DNA of 64,000 nucleotides from Phoenix dactylifera (lineage: Eukaryota > Streptophyta > Magnoliopsida > Arecales > Arecaceae), in NCBI RefSeq assembly GCF_009389715.1, contig NC_052394.1, positions 20,958,899 to 21,022,898 on the forward strand, in the 5' to 3' direction. Made by a program: the position numbers and the translations under genes. A model generated the notes under the pieces. That model was not told where the DNA came from, did no database searches, and worked only from the letters and a program-made list of their open reading frames with translations. Positions 1 to 12,257 of the stretch are shown here, in pieces; positions within the stretch are counted from its first letter, which is position 1, and each line of letters starts with the position of its first letter.

Positions 1-169
1 CTTATAAGCCAACAAAAAATATTTTGGTATTCTGTATCACAAAGTGCTATCTCACCCTATTATATCGACTGATATGAAAACAATGCATTTGAGAGAAGGT
101 TACTTCATGACCAACAAGCATAGGAAAGCTTTACAGAATGGCATAGGTTAGTCAAGTTTTTAAGCAGCC

Positions 170-3100
170 TTACTTTCTCATAGGAATTTGAATTTGATCA
201 TCAGACTCATTTGAAGCATCTATCTTTTCAGCATGAGCTCCTCCCTGTAACATATTGAAAGAATTTAGATAGTCATTGCGGAAGAAAGCATTGAAGCAGC
301 TGGATGGTAAATAACATAGGCATATCTGACTGCATTACAATGAAAGCAGTATACTTGTGTAAACCATAACATATGCACAGATTCATGATAGAATGCTACC
401 AAAGTTACATGACCAGAGCAATAAGTGTAGGTTGAAAAAATTTGGTGGAGAAAGGCCAGCATGACCATAGTGGTTGATATAAGAAAAACGTTCATGCACT
501 GCCAACCATGCAAGCAAATATGCTGTATCATTTGTACCATGCAATTCATGCATGAATTTCGTGCAATGGTCAGGCATACCACTCCTTTGAATGCTTTATG
601 AAGCTTGCAGCATCTCCGTTGTAATTACCAAATCAACCTAATATATATCAAAGATGGACGTTTTCTTGGTAGAAAGACTGAGACTTTCCCAAAAAAAAAA
701 GTTGTGCCATCTATTCCTGGCTTCCTTCAGACCCAGCACATAAATTCCAGCAAACAATTTCGACTGGAAATTTTCAAGGTCTTCAATCACTTAATTCAAA
801 TTCACTTCTTTCTCTATATATATTGAAATGCACAAGCTTATTTATTATGTATTTCTTATGGCGATAGAGAAAATCAATTTTTTTTCTTTTATCATGCAAA
901 ATCTTATTCTTGGGTCTATTTTAAACAATACTTGCATAAATATTGATGCAGATCATTTTGTAAATTTTAAAATCTTATAAATTAAACAATATGATGAACT
1001 TCAAAACAAATATCTACCATTTTTCCATCAACTCAGGTGCACCAAAACAAAAAGGAAAGAAAGAGTCGCCAATCTGCATATTAGGAAATAACGCCCTTCT
1101 GACATACATCAGAGAGTTAAGATGTTTGGATGCAAGGGAATCTCCAGAAAAGGAAATGTAGAATCTCCCCATGAAACAAAAAAAAATCCAGAGATTTAGA
1201 AATGAGATTTCCAATTTTTTTCAATCTTTTGTTGAAACAAGCAAATGGAAAAGTAGAATTTACAATGAATACAAGTTCACCCCCAAAAAATGGAGCAAGC
1301 AAAACAACCTCACACCCTGCCAATCTTCTACCTACATTAACCATGTAATGCGGCAACTCTGTAGCTTTCTGACTCTCAACTCATAAAGAGGGCCCCACAG
1401 TCTCCCCCTAACTCCTCAGTCCAAACCTCGTCCAACTCTGGAAAAGAGGAAAAAAAGGGTTTCAGCCCACTCCTCCACCCAGCTTCCTAGCATAAAAGGC
1501 CTCTGTTGATTTACTTATTAACTTGAAATAACTTCAACCAAATGAATCACAATTCTAAACATTCCACCCCCTTAAAGGCAGGCTTGCCGAAAGCCCCACT
1601 TCTTATTCAAATTGGAAAACAGCAGTAAGTCCTAGAAGTCACACATAAAAGCCCTGACAAAATCCTTTACAACCAAGTTATACATCAGTATATCACAGGA
1701 ATCAATGCCCAAACACCGACCACTTTAAAAAAAGAAAGAACAAAAGGATCACCTCGCCTTATTTCCCAGCATTCTAGTCACCATCATAAAACTTGGTTCT
1801 GGTTTTGGTTTTGGCAAGTTTTGGAGTTTTGATTTAAAAAAAAAAGAAAAAAAATGAGAAAATTAAAAGTTGAAGGTAAAAAGGTGCCAAGTATTTCAAG
1901 AAAGTATTTTTCAAATTTTAAAGTACTTTGACTTATATAGATTCTTGGTTATAATTTTGACGATTTAAGCTTAAGTTACAACTGTATACAAGGGATATTG
2001 GTACATGAACACATGTACCATCAACATATTGAACTACAATTGTTTGAAAATTCACTGAATGCTTTGAAACTTTTCAATCCTATTATGTTCATGTCTTTCT
2101 TTATCTTCATCATTTTTTAGTAGAAGTGGGAAATATATTAAACTTGGAATGTCCTCATATGTTTGAGGTTAAGTGGCCATCTAATCAAATGTAAGTAGTT
2201 ATAAACATCAATAAATACTTGATATAGAAAAAGAAGATTTTATTACTATGAATGCTGGTATCTTCAACCTAGCTATTTATAAAGTATCATAGTAGGAAAG
2301 TATCCATATGTTTCAGCCTGTCAAATATTATATTTTGTCATCTAATATTCTTCTTTGTGCTAAAATTAAAGAAAGAAAAAATCATCCAAAATTGACTCGA
2401 CCTTTAAGGAATAGCTCATCAATAATATTATACCAAAATAAAGCTTTTTTTTCAAAAAATAAAAGTCTACAAGGCTACTTTTGCTCAGTTTTGTGGCTCG
2501 GTTTTGACCGACATTCAACAATACTAAGATTTTGAGGATCAGTTTTGGTTTGAATGCAGCTGAAACAGTTCAATATTGGCCAAAAACAACCTTAGTTATG
2601 AAAGAAAACAGAGGTTTGTCAATAGAATGGATAACCAAGTTTTAAAGAAAGAACTCTTCATCAACAATCTCCACTTGTCGTCGAAGCTAAGAAACATGAT
2701 GAAGACAATAAATTCCCAGTCCAAATCACACACTTCTCCAAAACTTATAATTTTCGCAATGAATAATGGCTGCATATTGTGAATGGATTTTATGATCATC
2801 TAGAATTACGAATATGGGTGATGATCTGCACGGACCATCATAACAATATTTTTAATATTCTTAACTTGGCCCATCACATCAAGTGTCAAGTTAGTCTTCA
2901 TGGTACATTCTTTGTTTTGTTGTTGAGCATATCAAGATTTGCAAGGCATTGTTAACAATGATTTTTCTTTTAGTTGGAAAAGCATGAATCATTCAGATCT
3001 GATAAACTAAAAGCAAAGTAGCCATTAGCAGAGTTAGTCTTGATGGTGTTTGGTAAAAAAAATTGGTAGTGCCAAGGGTGCAGGGAAAGTATTTAATTTA

Positions 3101-6100
3101 CCAGAGATAATGAATGCAAAACACCAAGTGGAATAATTTTCTGCATTCTTACTACAAAAACTCAATTTGATAAGGCCACTGGTCATGTGAGCACATATTG
3201 CTAGCTCGAATAGTTTGGTGAGATTTAGAGTAATGTCTCTTGTTGGTTTTAGACAAACCCTGGCTGGTTATGTTTAGAGCCAAGTTTGATTTTAGTGCTG
3301 TACTAAATGAATAAAACTGGCATAAAATATGGTAAAAGCTACTTGTATGTTCAAGTTCAGATTCGTTTTCTCAAACAAATAGACTCAACCATGTCCAAGT
3401 ACTATTCAAATTAATAGTGAAATCACTATTTCAATTACCATAAAATATTGGACACTCATAGTAAGTACAGTAGAAAAGATTGGGATAATAAAGTAGAAAG
3501 GGGTAGAAAAATGACAGATACAACACCTTAGATATGCTACTATGTCTTGTATAATGCCTTTAGGAATGTACAAAAATCAAGATAGACACAAGTTGTAGGT
3601 TTATCTTGCATCCTTAGTGCGCATCCTTATGGATTTTTTTGATGAAATTGATACCATCCTCATTTCCTTCTTCGGATAACCAACCACTCACCTCACCTCA
3701 GAAATTATGTCTTGCACATTGAAACAATACAAATAAACTGCTAGTTGTTGTACAAATTGAGTAACCGAAAAGGTATCTGACTTAATAAGCATAATCTGAC
3801 CACCAGCCATCACTTCAGTACAATTACCATCATATGATATTTCAATTTAGAATATACGTTACAAAGAATGTCATGGAGTAGAAGCACTTTAAGAGTTTAA
3901 GTATAATAACAAAGAGTAGATGATTACTATGTTTATTGTCTAGTTGCCTGCCTTGTTAGAAAGGTCTGAGGTTATTTTCTTTCCTTCATTGATGCCATAT
4001 TAAGAATGAGATATTTAAATTTTGGAAAATTGTAAGAATGTTCTCAAAATGCCCCATCTCTTTATACAAATCTCTCCACTGGACATTGCTCAAAATTTCT
4101 TAATGTTATCTATTAGATACTCTATCAACTAATTCTAGTGGGAACTGCAAGACATACACCATAAACCATTTGATATAAATTACTTAGATAAATCCATCTT
4201 AATGCAAAAGGAGAGACATATATCCTTGAAATTTCACAATATTAGTCAATGCTTTCTAATGAGCTCTGTATTAAAACTTAAAGCATGGATTCAAATCTCA
4301 CATGTATCTGCAAATTACACCATTTGCAACCCTCTTTTTTCCTCCAACCTGATCAATTCGATCAGGCACTCGCCATCTATTTTCATTGTTCAACTATTTG
4401 ACAACATGAAAAAACCAAAAGCTCTGCCCTCCCCCTCTATCCATCCAAGGGATGGAAGGGCAGAAGCCATTGGTGTCCCTTCCGGTCAAGAATTGGGCCC
4501 CGCAATCACTAGTCAATATGCTTCTCTCAACAAAGCAATTTGTACTTCTACCACTATCAAAAACAATAACAGCAAACAAGAGAATAATCAAATGCATAAA
4601 TGGAAAGAAAGTCTCTTCTCTTGACATGGTGGAAAGTCGTAGATGTATTAAAAATCAGTTGAAATAGACATAGTGCCAAATATTGCTTATCACTAGCAAA
4701 TGCTTATAATAGATTTCAATCCTTTGTGGATATTCAGGTCATGACTAAGTTTTTAGAGTTAATGCACTAGTGACTGACAAACATATTTTATTGTTTAAAA
4801 AAATATTCACCATATAAGAAGTCTATTTAATTTGATACAGTATATAAACAATCAGCTTGATGATCTAATAGTACTAATGATACTCCAACTCCAGGAAACA
4901 TAACCTCATGTTTTGAGCTCCCTGTAAAAGATAACAACTGATTCAAAAATTCTGTTAAACCATTGGTTAGTAGCACTTATATTGAACATGTTTCTATATT
5001 ATTATATTTCTTATAAATGGATCATTTACTGTAATTACTGACATAATTAATAATAAATATTATTCAATTCCATGCACACTGTACATGACTATGTACTAGT
5101 TAAAATAAGGTAGTTATGCCCAGACATCTTGTATCTCTTCATATTGGGGTATAAACTTAAGTTTGAACCAAGAGAATGGCATTTTGAAGAATTTTGCTTA
5201 TATGCTCAGGACTTGGATAGAATGAGATTTGATTCAAACTTCCCAATATATGAATAACAACAGTGATATCTTATTAAAGAATTTTGAGAATTTATCAAAA
5301 ATGAAACTTGTTAAGACAATTGGGCTGAGTGCTCAAACAATATTGTAGGAAAAAAAGAAAGAAAACTCAGTTGTGATAACAAACCCCACAATAGAATCTT
5401 CCGGTAAGCTCCACAACCCTTAAAAGAATGATTGGCGAATAAGCAATAATACATCAGACACGAAATAGCCCGGAGAAAGCTCTCTATTTATGGTTTATGG
5501 GTTAGAAGAGGTGTTTGTAGGTTGTTACATGACCAATGCATTCCTTAGCAACTTCAAAAAAAAAACAAATAAGACTTGCAATGCTGTATGGTTCAAAAAT
5601 GTAGTAAATGAAAAGGGTCTAATGCTAAAAAGAAACAGAATGGGCAGAGGCGTATAACTAAATGCTAATTTAATAGAGAGTGCTAAAGAACCAATTGAGA
5701 TGATATGGCATGTAGAATAACTAAGAACTTCAATATGAAGAGGTACTTGAATCTTTATTGAATGTTCGGAAACGAGGATAAGATCGAATGAATTATGAGG
5801 AAACGATTTGGAAAAACTTGCAATAACACCAGAAATAACCTTTAATGAAAAAATAAATGATGAGAATTAATAAAGTCGACCCCAAATAGTTGAAATAGGT
5901 GTTACAAAAATAGGTGCATGCTGATATATTCAAATTGTAAGCTTTTACTAACTATTTATTGCAAACTATCTCTCATGATCTTTAAAGGTAAATGCCGCAT
6001 TCATCAATAGTTTCTCTAATATGCTCAGATCTATGAATATTATTTTGTGTTGCAGCTTGTCTTTCCCAACAAAGATTACTCCTGCATTTATTTATTTATA

Positions 6101-7263
6101 TAGTTTTAACATTGCCACCAAGAAATTATTATGTCTTAAACTACCTCTACATCCTCTCCTCTTAAGCCTACCTTTCAATCAGGGCATATCAACACTGCAA
6201 TCAACAGGTAGCATGCAGAGAAATGATAAGTAGATTTACATTCTATAGTATATACAAATAAGCACCTAAGACTAACATTTTTAACATAACACGATCAAAG
6301 AACACGTTTATGGAATAGTTGGCACAAATCTGGCTCTATAACATCAAACTTTCAAGAAAAATACAAAGAATTTGATCCACCAACATCATCATATTCCATA
6401 AGCTGCTTTAGTATTTAACATGCAAATGGAAAAATAGAATAACGGAACAAGAATATTCTTACCTCATCCACTGATCTTGAACGCTCCTTCCCAGCCGGAA
6501 CTTTCATGTCAATCAACGGCTGCTCCTTCTCCTTCTCGCTGATCAATCTCTCCACCAGACCCAGCTTCCTCTTCTTCCTGCATACATTCCATAGCTTCTT
6601 GTCCCGGACCTTCCACACGATCCCCTTCCTAAAGATGAGCTTCTCCGACTTCCAACCTGGGGAGCTCGTGTCGATAACCGTCACCTCCGTCTTCGAATAC
6701 GTCGACAAATCCGACTCGACAGGACTTCCTGCCGTCCCACGCTTCCTTCTCGCCTTCGTCCGGCTCTTCTTGGCCTCCGCCACGCTGTTCTCAGCGCTCG
6801 ACGGCGAAGTCGCCGGAGTAACGTGGCAAGCCGCCGGCGCACCGGCCAAGAAGTTGCCACCGATGCTCGCTGAGACGGAGGGGACGCAGGCCTTAGGGTT
6901 GGGCTGCTTCCGGGAGCTCTTCTTGCTCGCCCTTAGGGTTCCGGGGGCGGGGCGGTCCCCCATGACGAAGAGCTCCGCCAAGGCGGAGCTCATCAGATCG
7001 AAGATCTGCTCCTTCTCGCCGGCAGTTTTGCTCCCCGAGGCGGAGACCGGCGGCGGCGGATGCTGCTTCCGCCGCGCACAGGAGGGCCGAGTCTCGGAAG
7101 GAGGAGGAGGAGGAAAGCAAGAATTGGAGTTGGGGTCCGGGTTAGGGTTGGAGGAGAGGAAGTGGTCGAGATCGAGGTCGGCGGGGATGGAGAAGCCTTT
7201 GGAGGTGTGGAGGCGATCGAGCCAGTTGGAGCTCGACCTCGAGGTCGAGATCGAGCACAGCAT
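170..7263 (-). CDS. Unrecognised basic nuclear-type protein, two visible exons
   Basis: Exons 7263-6463 and 244-170 encode about 291 residues. I start at the ATG at 7263 (context AAAATGC); an in-frame extension upstream is low-complexity leader. Exon 1 ends GATGAG then GTAAG. The last exon follows TTACAG and reads in phase to a TAA at 172-170, ending in QIQIPMRK. The N-terminus is Ser/Pro-rich. The middle has a Lys/Arg-rich block (KKSRTKARRKRG). The C-terminal third holds the best conserved-looking segment, EKLIFRKGIVWKVRDKKLW followed by CRKKRKLGLVERLI, which suggests nuclear localisation. I do not recognise the family, so no function is assigned. Further small exons could hide in the 6.2-kb intron. 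Exon 1 is GC-rich and clearly coding; the distal exon rests on splice signals and phase only. Confidence 0.66.
4349..4527 (+). other. Nuclear plastid DNA (NUPT): 4.5S-5S rRNA spacer
   Basis: The segment starts at gatcaattcgatcaggcact and runs through a tract containing caaaagctctgccctccc, then ggtcaagaattgggcccc, to agtcaatatgc. From memory this matches the spacer just downstream of plastid 4.5S rRNA, before 5S rRNA, in rrn-operon orientation. The 4.5S gene itself is absent. Small differences from the plastid sequence I remember suggest an old transfer. Borders are approximate. Confidence 0.72.
5690..5905 (+). mobile_element. Decayed RTE-type LINE 3' end
   Basis: Near 5875 the sequence gtcgaccccaaatagttg matches the characteristic 3'-terminal motif of plant RTE LINEs (GCCGACCCCAA.TAGTT..). 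The preceding 180 bases, read in one frame with several stops, resemble the last part of the RTE reverse transcriptase, which ends in ...VADPN (here NKVDPN). The 5' part is missing, as expected for a truncated insertion. The assignment rests on the short 3' motif. Confidence 0.42.
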
Positions 7264-8978
7264 TTTGTGTGTTTCAAGATTTCTTTCTTTCTTTTTTTCC
7301 TTCAAATCAAACGAGAGAATGTGAGAAAAGAGAACCGGTGGAGATCGGTCTAGTGATAGGCACGGAGACTGGAGGGCAGAGAAAATAGCGGCTGGTGGGA
7401 GGTAAAAGAGGGGTAAGGGAGACAAAGGATTAGGTGAATTAAGGCGGGCCCCCTTTGGTCTCTGCCGGTTCCTCTCTCCCATTCACCCTCTATAATAACG
7501 AAATAAGAAAATGTTTGATTCTCTTTTTTTACTATTTTTTAAAATAACGTTTATAATTTATTAAAATATAAAAATATTTTTTTATTTTTAAAATATTTTT
7601 AAAAGTATACTGTCAAATCGAGGCTTTTTTTTTTTTTTCCTGCAAGTCGGATGGATCATGACGATCTAGCAGAGCTACTACTTGCAATTGTGTTGTATAT
7701 TCCTGCCTCAAACTTGATTAATCATGGTCCAAAGCCCGCATAAAACCCTTTCCTGGGTTTAGCATCTCTAACCAGTTTGCAGTCACAGTGACTCTTTTAT
7801 ATCTTTTCACCTCCATCCTCCAACAACATCCCCAAAGACCAAAAGATTGTGGATTACTTTAGTGCTGCATGGATATGCTCCGTTTTAAGGCTCAATCTGG
7901 TAATGCAGAAAGTAAACTGGAATCAAATACAGAGTTGCAGAGTTTGATCTTCTAATTACAAGACATTTTTCATTGTCAGTTATACTATTGAAAAAAGCAT
8001 GAAGTTTAGAAGAGGTTATAACTCTTTAAAAACATATCCATCACTTGCCACCAAGATTCAGAAACTAATCTACTGATACACAGGTATACATGACCTACCA
8101 GACACAACAGAAAAATAGGAGAAGTGTTGGTGCAACTCCTAGTGATGGAAATGCCTGAACAAATTTTAATAATCCCAGACATCACACCTTGTGGTAATTT
8201 ACCACAAACACATCCGCTTTCATGCCAAAAAGGATTTTTCACCACCACTGTGCAAGTTCAATGTAAACTTTGCAGAGCATCCACTGCAGCAGCTGCTTTA
8301 AACCATCAAAGTCACTAGCAGTGCGAAAACCAGTAAAAGCTGCTACACCTAGAAAATTTTACATCACTTCATTAGCTATCTAACAGCAGCAAGAACAGAT
8401 TGAGGGAGTAAAACAAGAGGGAGCATGTTACACTACAAGGGAAAATGGCCTATCTTCTGCAAGTTCTTTGCTGCAGTTGATTCAAATTATCAAAGATACT
8501 GCGGCAATGCATTGGAAGTTCATTGTAGCCTAGACTCGTAAACATTTATAAACATTGTGGTCCATGTATATAGCAAGACTATAGTTAAAAAATCCAGAAA
8601 GAACTACAAAACTTGCTTATGCTTCCTCGTCCCACCGAGCAGATATAACTGAACTGTCGCTAAAATCCGACTATAACATTTCAGCAAGCGATATACACAT
8701 CAATAACCACCACTGATAGCTCACAAGCAATGCAGGACTTCTAACAGCCTATAAGTCAGTCAATATGAGATGAAAAGCGGTCCTGCCAAATCTAATAGTC
8801 CATTCACTTTCAGTTCCAAATTACCATTTCTTCCATCAAATCAAAGGAAAGAATGATCTGCTGTGATAAAGTAGAAAGATTTGCATCCGAAAGTAATGAA
8901 CCAGAAATATGTATACCTCTCTCCTTACTGCTGCCGCAAGAACCTGTTCATAGATATCACCGGAAAACAAACCTACTG
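7264..8978. other. Intergenic region between unrecognised gene and MTP1 pseudogene
   Basis: 7264-7500 is the GC-rich 5' leader and promoter side of the minus-strand gene. 7500-7640 is very AT-rich. 8000-8978 probably corresponds to the former 3' untranslated region of the MTP1-like pseudogene. No convincing gene seen. Confidence 0.5.
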
Positions 8979-10182
8979 TCATTCTATCTGTATGGTAACA
9001 TGGCTAATATTGAACTCCGTTTTGATGTATCCTATCACCTTATCAAGCACCATATCAGCATATGCCTGTCGGATGATCTTCACCTGGCATGCTAGGAGAA
9101 CCTTCCCTACTGTGATGGCCCATAAGTGCAGCTCGTGGATGGCTGCAACACCATCTAGCTCGCACAACCCCTTCTCAACCCTGGTTGCATCAATCTCCCT
9201 CGGGGTACTCTCCATGAGGACCTCTAAGTATGTTCCTCAGCATCATGATTGTGGTTATGAACACAATGACAAGAGAAAACAAGTGTGCAAACAAAATCAA
9301 TCATCTTTCATTCAGGTTTGTACCATATAATGGCCCCTCCAATCGTCACCCCTATGCAGCGAATGGAGTCTCCAAATGCATGAAGATAGGCACTATGCAC
9401 ATTGATGTTCCTCTGGTTTCTTTCAAGTTGGGACTTCGGCTTGGGGCATCTTCAGCAGGCTTTAGCAGAGGTTCATGTTCTTCCTTGCATTTGGAATTTC
9501 CTGAATGATGGTGATGGGCTGTGACCATGTTCCACATCATGTCCATGGTCATGACTGTGGTCATCATGCTTATGGCTGTGATCATGGTTTGAGTGAACTT
9601 GGTGGCTGTGGCCATGTCCACCATGACCATGATCATGAGCCAGCAAGGCAGCCATGATAAATGTTAACCACCAAACCAAATGCCGAGAGAGCAACATCAA
9701 GACACCCTGCACTTAACCAGTGTTACGAATGAGTCTTGCAGTGGCTTCGTAAACTGATATCCCAACTAAGAGCTATATAAGCTGGAAGCAAACAAGTGCT
9801 CCAAGTATATCTCTATTTGCGAAAAACCATATGCCTGGAGTGGCGTTGGTTCCCATCCTGGTGCCCAAAGGGAGAATAAGGAGATGGCAAATGCTGCAAC
9901 ATCTGAAAGGAGATGAGCTGAATCAGTTAAGATTGCAAGACTGTTTGCTTTAATGCCACCAACCGCCTCGGCACTCATGAATATGTCACAAAGGACAACA
10001 GCTGCTAGTAGCTTCTGCATTGAGGCAGATCTCTCTTTGGCATCCTTGGAGCTTGTTCTAGAATCAGACAAACCACAAGTGGTGACACCACATATCTTAT
10101 TACCACCTAAGCCAGAAACTTCCCCAGGGACATCTACACTTATATCAATGATCTAAGATGAGTGAGAATTTGGTGATTCCAT
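8979..10182 (-). pseudogene. MTP1: MTP1-type vacuolar zinc transporter pseudogene (CDF family)
   Basis: Recognisable cation diffusion facilitator sequence: [13 protein letters not shown], the first membrane segments with [20 protein letters not shown] (the HxxxD metal site), a His-rich cytosolic loop (HDHGHGGHGHSH and following), the middle stretch [10 protein letters not shown], and the C-terminal domain from [14 protein letters not shown] to ISHVTIQIE. Live MTP1 proteins pump zinc into the vacuole and have an intronless coding region, as here. The start ATG is at 10182-10180, but codon 10 is TAG. Transmembrane segments 3-4 contain two further stops and a frameshift (near 9780-9690). A stop follows IIWYKPE, two frameshifts lie near 9270 and 9225, and the final Arg codon is TGA. 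At least seven lesions make a functional product very unlikely. The whole length is retained, so this is a decayed gene copy. Confidence 0.9.
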
Positions 10183-11459
10183 CTGTGATGCCAACAAAAC
10201 AATCTTAATGAGATTTGAAGAAAGAATTTGATGAAATATGTGAGAATAAAGTTGGAAGCAAATGTGCAAAATAATCAGCAAGGGACAGAAAACATTCCAA
10301 CATGGAGCCACAGCCAAGAAATTGTATATCAACAGAAGAAGCGTTTAAAGCTAACTCGGCAATTAACATCTAAAACCAACATCAAGCAAAGAAAAAGGAA
10401 GAACGAGGGCTATAGTATCAAATTTCAGAATTCCCAGATTCTGCAGGATACATTTATCACAACAGCCTTCCCCATCTATCTGAATGCAAAGTTCTTTCTA
10501 TCAGATAAATGATGGGAATACAAACTAAACTAGATAAGTCCATTTGCATCCAGCTGAACAGGCATCAAATTCCCCAACTGGTACAGCGTTGCCGGACATA
10601 CGACAGGAATCATGTAGTTCACATCAAGCCACCTGAACAGGAAGTTTTTGTGTTATTACTTGTCAGTAACGTAGACTAACTCATAAATAAGTGCTGCATG
10701 TGTGTGTGCATGTGTGGGTTGAGCTTCCTCTTTCAGGATGAAGAAAATTCTAAATCTATTCTAAAGTAGAATAGCTCAGCCACCAGAGACTACATGATCA
10801 ACCAACCATTCCTAGCCTAGATTACTCTCCCACAGAGAAATCAATAGAGTTCGATATACGGTATCCAACTTCTCGGAATAGCATATCCTAAAGTGACGAA
10901 TACTAAATTAATCTTGTTTCCCAATCGAAAGAAATCCACACATTAACAAACCCTAATCCTTCTCAATCAACTAAACAGCAAACGAAAACCAAAACCAAAA
11001 AAAACTAGCAATCTAATCTACCAGAATAGCCGCCAAATTAATATATATTGTATTTGAACAAAAAAATCTCAACCAACCTTCCAAGATCCAAACTTTTTTC
11101 TCAAATAATAACAATAACCATAGTAACAACAAGAACAACATAGAATAAACCACTTAGATTAAGAATCAACTCGAGGGGGATAAAGAATTAAAGCGTGGTA
11201 GCCCACCATGGATCGGAGAAACTTCTCCCGCGAATCAAGATAATTGGAAACTAGGAAGGATGGAACCAGGGGGAAAAGATTGGACTGGAAATTATTGCAA
11301 CTGGGACGCGAAGAACCAGCTTGGCGCCAACGCATATTGCGCAGCCGCTTCTGGCGAGTTCGAGAAGTTTCCACCATTGGGGGGCAGGCGCTTTATTTTA
11401 TTTTATTGTTTCCAAAAAAACAAGTACGTCATAGATTGCTTGAACGAATACAACAGGTA
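10183..11459. other. Upstream flank of MTP1 pseudogene
   Basis: Probably the former 5' untranslated region and promoter of the minus-strand pseudogene. A GC-richer block at 11200-11390 could be an old first non-coding exon (live MTP1 genes usually have an intron in the 5' UTR). No coding sequence seen. Confidence 0.4.
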
Positions 11460-12256
11460 GGGCTCGTTTGGTTCGCGGGAAGCATTTTCCCTCCTAGAAA
11501 TATGATTTCTAGGAAACAAATTCCTAGGAAGAGGATGCCTAGAAAAATACTTTTGGCATGTTTGGTTGACCATGAAAAAGTGACAAATTTCCAAAGTGCT
11601 TATGTTTGGTTGGCCATCCACTTTCCTAGGGAAGTTATGTATAATTCCTATTATGCCCTTAATAAAAATTAGGTTTTTAATGTCTCTTTAATGCTTCTTT
11701 AATGCTGAAGGGACTTTTTGGAAAAAAGTAAAAATGGAATAATTCCTGCCTCATGGGAAAGTAACTTTCCCATGTTTCTCATGGGAAAGACTTTCCCATG
11801 AAGGGCTCGTTTGGTTCGCGGGAAAAGAAGGGGGGAAAGTGTGGTCAACGGGAAAGTAATGAGATGCCTCTTGTTTGGTTGGAGTTTTCAAAGGAGAGAG
11901 AAGGGAAAGTTGTATTCCCATGGGAATGTGATTCCCATATTTCATGGGAAAGTCTTTCCCATGAGAAACATGGGAAAGTTACTTTCCCATGAGGCGGGAA
12001 TCACTCCATTTTTACTTTTTCCCAAAACGTCCCTTCAGCATTAAAGAAGCATTAAAGAGGCATTAAAAAACTAATTTTTATTAAGGGCATAATAGGAATT
12101 ATATATAACTTTCCTAGGAAAGTGGATGGCCAACCAAACATAAGCACCTTGGAAATTTGTCACTTTCCCATGGTCAACCAAACATGCCAAAAGTACTTTC
12201 CTAGGCATCCTCTTCCTAGGAATTTGTTTCCCAGGAATCATATTCTAAGTAATTTG
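11460..12256. mobile_element. Foldback (long inverted repeat) MITE-like element
   Basis: Two arms of about 300 bp, near 11491-11799 and 11945-12256, are inverted copies of each other; for example tatgcccttaataaaaatta on the left pairs with taatttttattaagggcata on the right. The left end begins gggctcgtttggttcgcggg, and the same 20-mer occurs again at 11803 inside the loop, suggesting a nested or dimeric insertion. A matching terminal sequence is missing on the right, so that end is truncated or diverged. Apparent open frames here are repeats, not genes. Confidence 0.75.
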
Positions 12257-12257
12257 C

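Larger units (their letters stand above)
245..6462 (-). other. Very long intron of the unrecognised gene
   Basis: AT-rich DNA with no convincing coding sequence. It contains a plastid-derived insert near 4349-4527 and a decayed LINE 3' end near 5690-5905. The rest shows only short chance open frames and homopolymer tracts. An additional small exon cannot be excluded. Confidence 0.5.

Noticed and set aside
605-826. 73-codon open frame on the plus strand
   Set aside because: AT-rich, no recognisable motif, lies in a long intron of the minus-strand gene; consistent with chance.
4202-4624. 140-codon open frame
   Set aside because: Spans the plastid rRNA spacer insert, which is non-coding DNA.
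6506-7324. 272-codon open frame on the plus strand
   Set aside because: Exact antisense shadow of the GC-rich first exon of the minus-strand gene.
11244-11672. 142-codon open frame
   Set aside because: Runs from the MTP1 pseudogene flank into the foldback element; not a gene.
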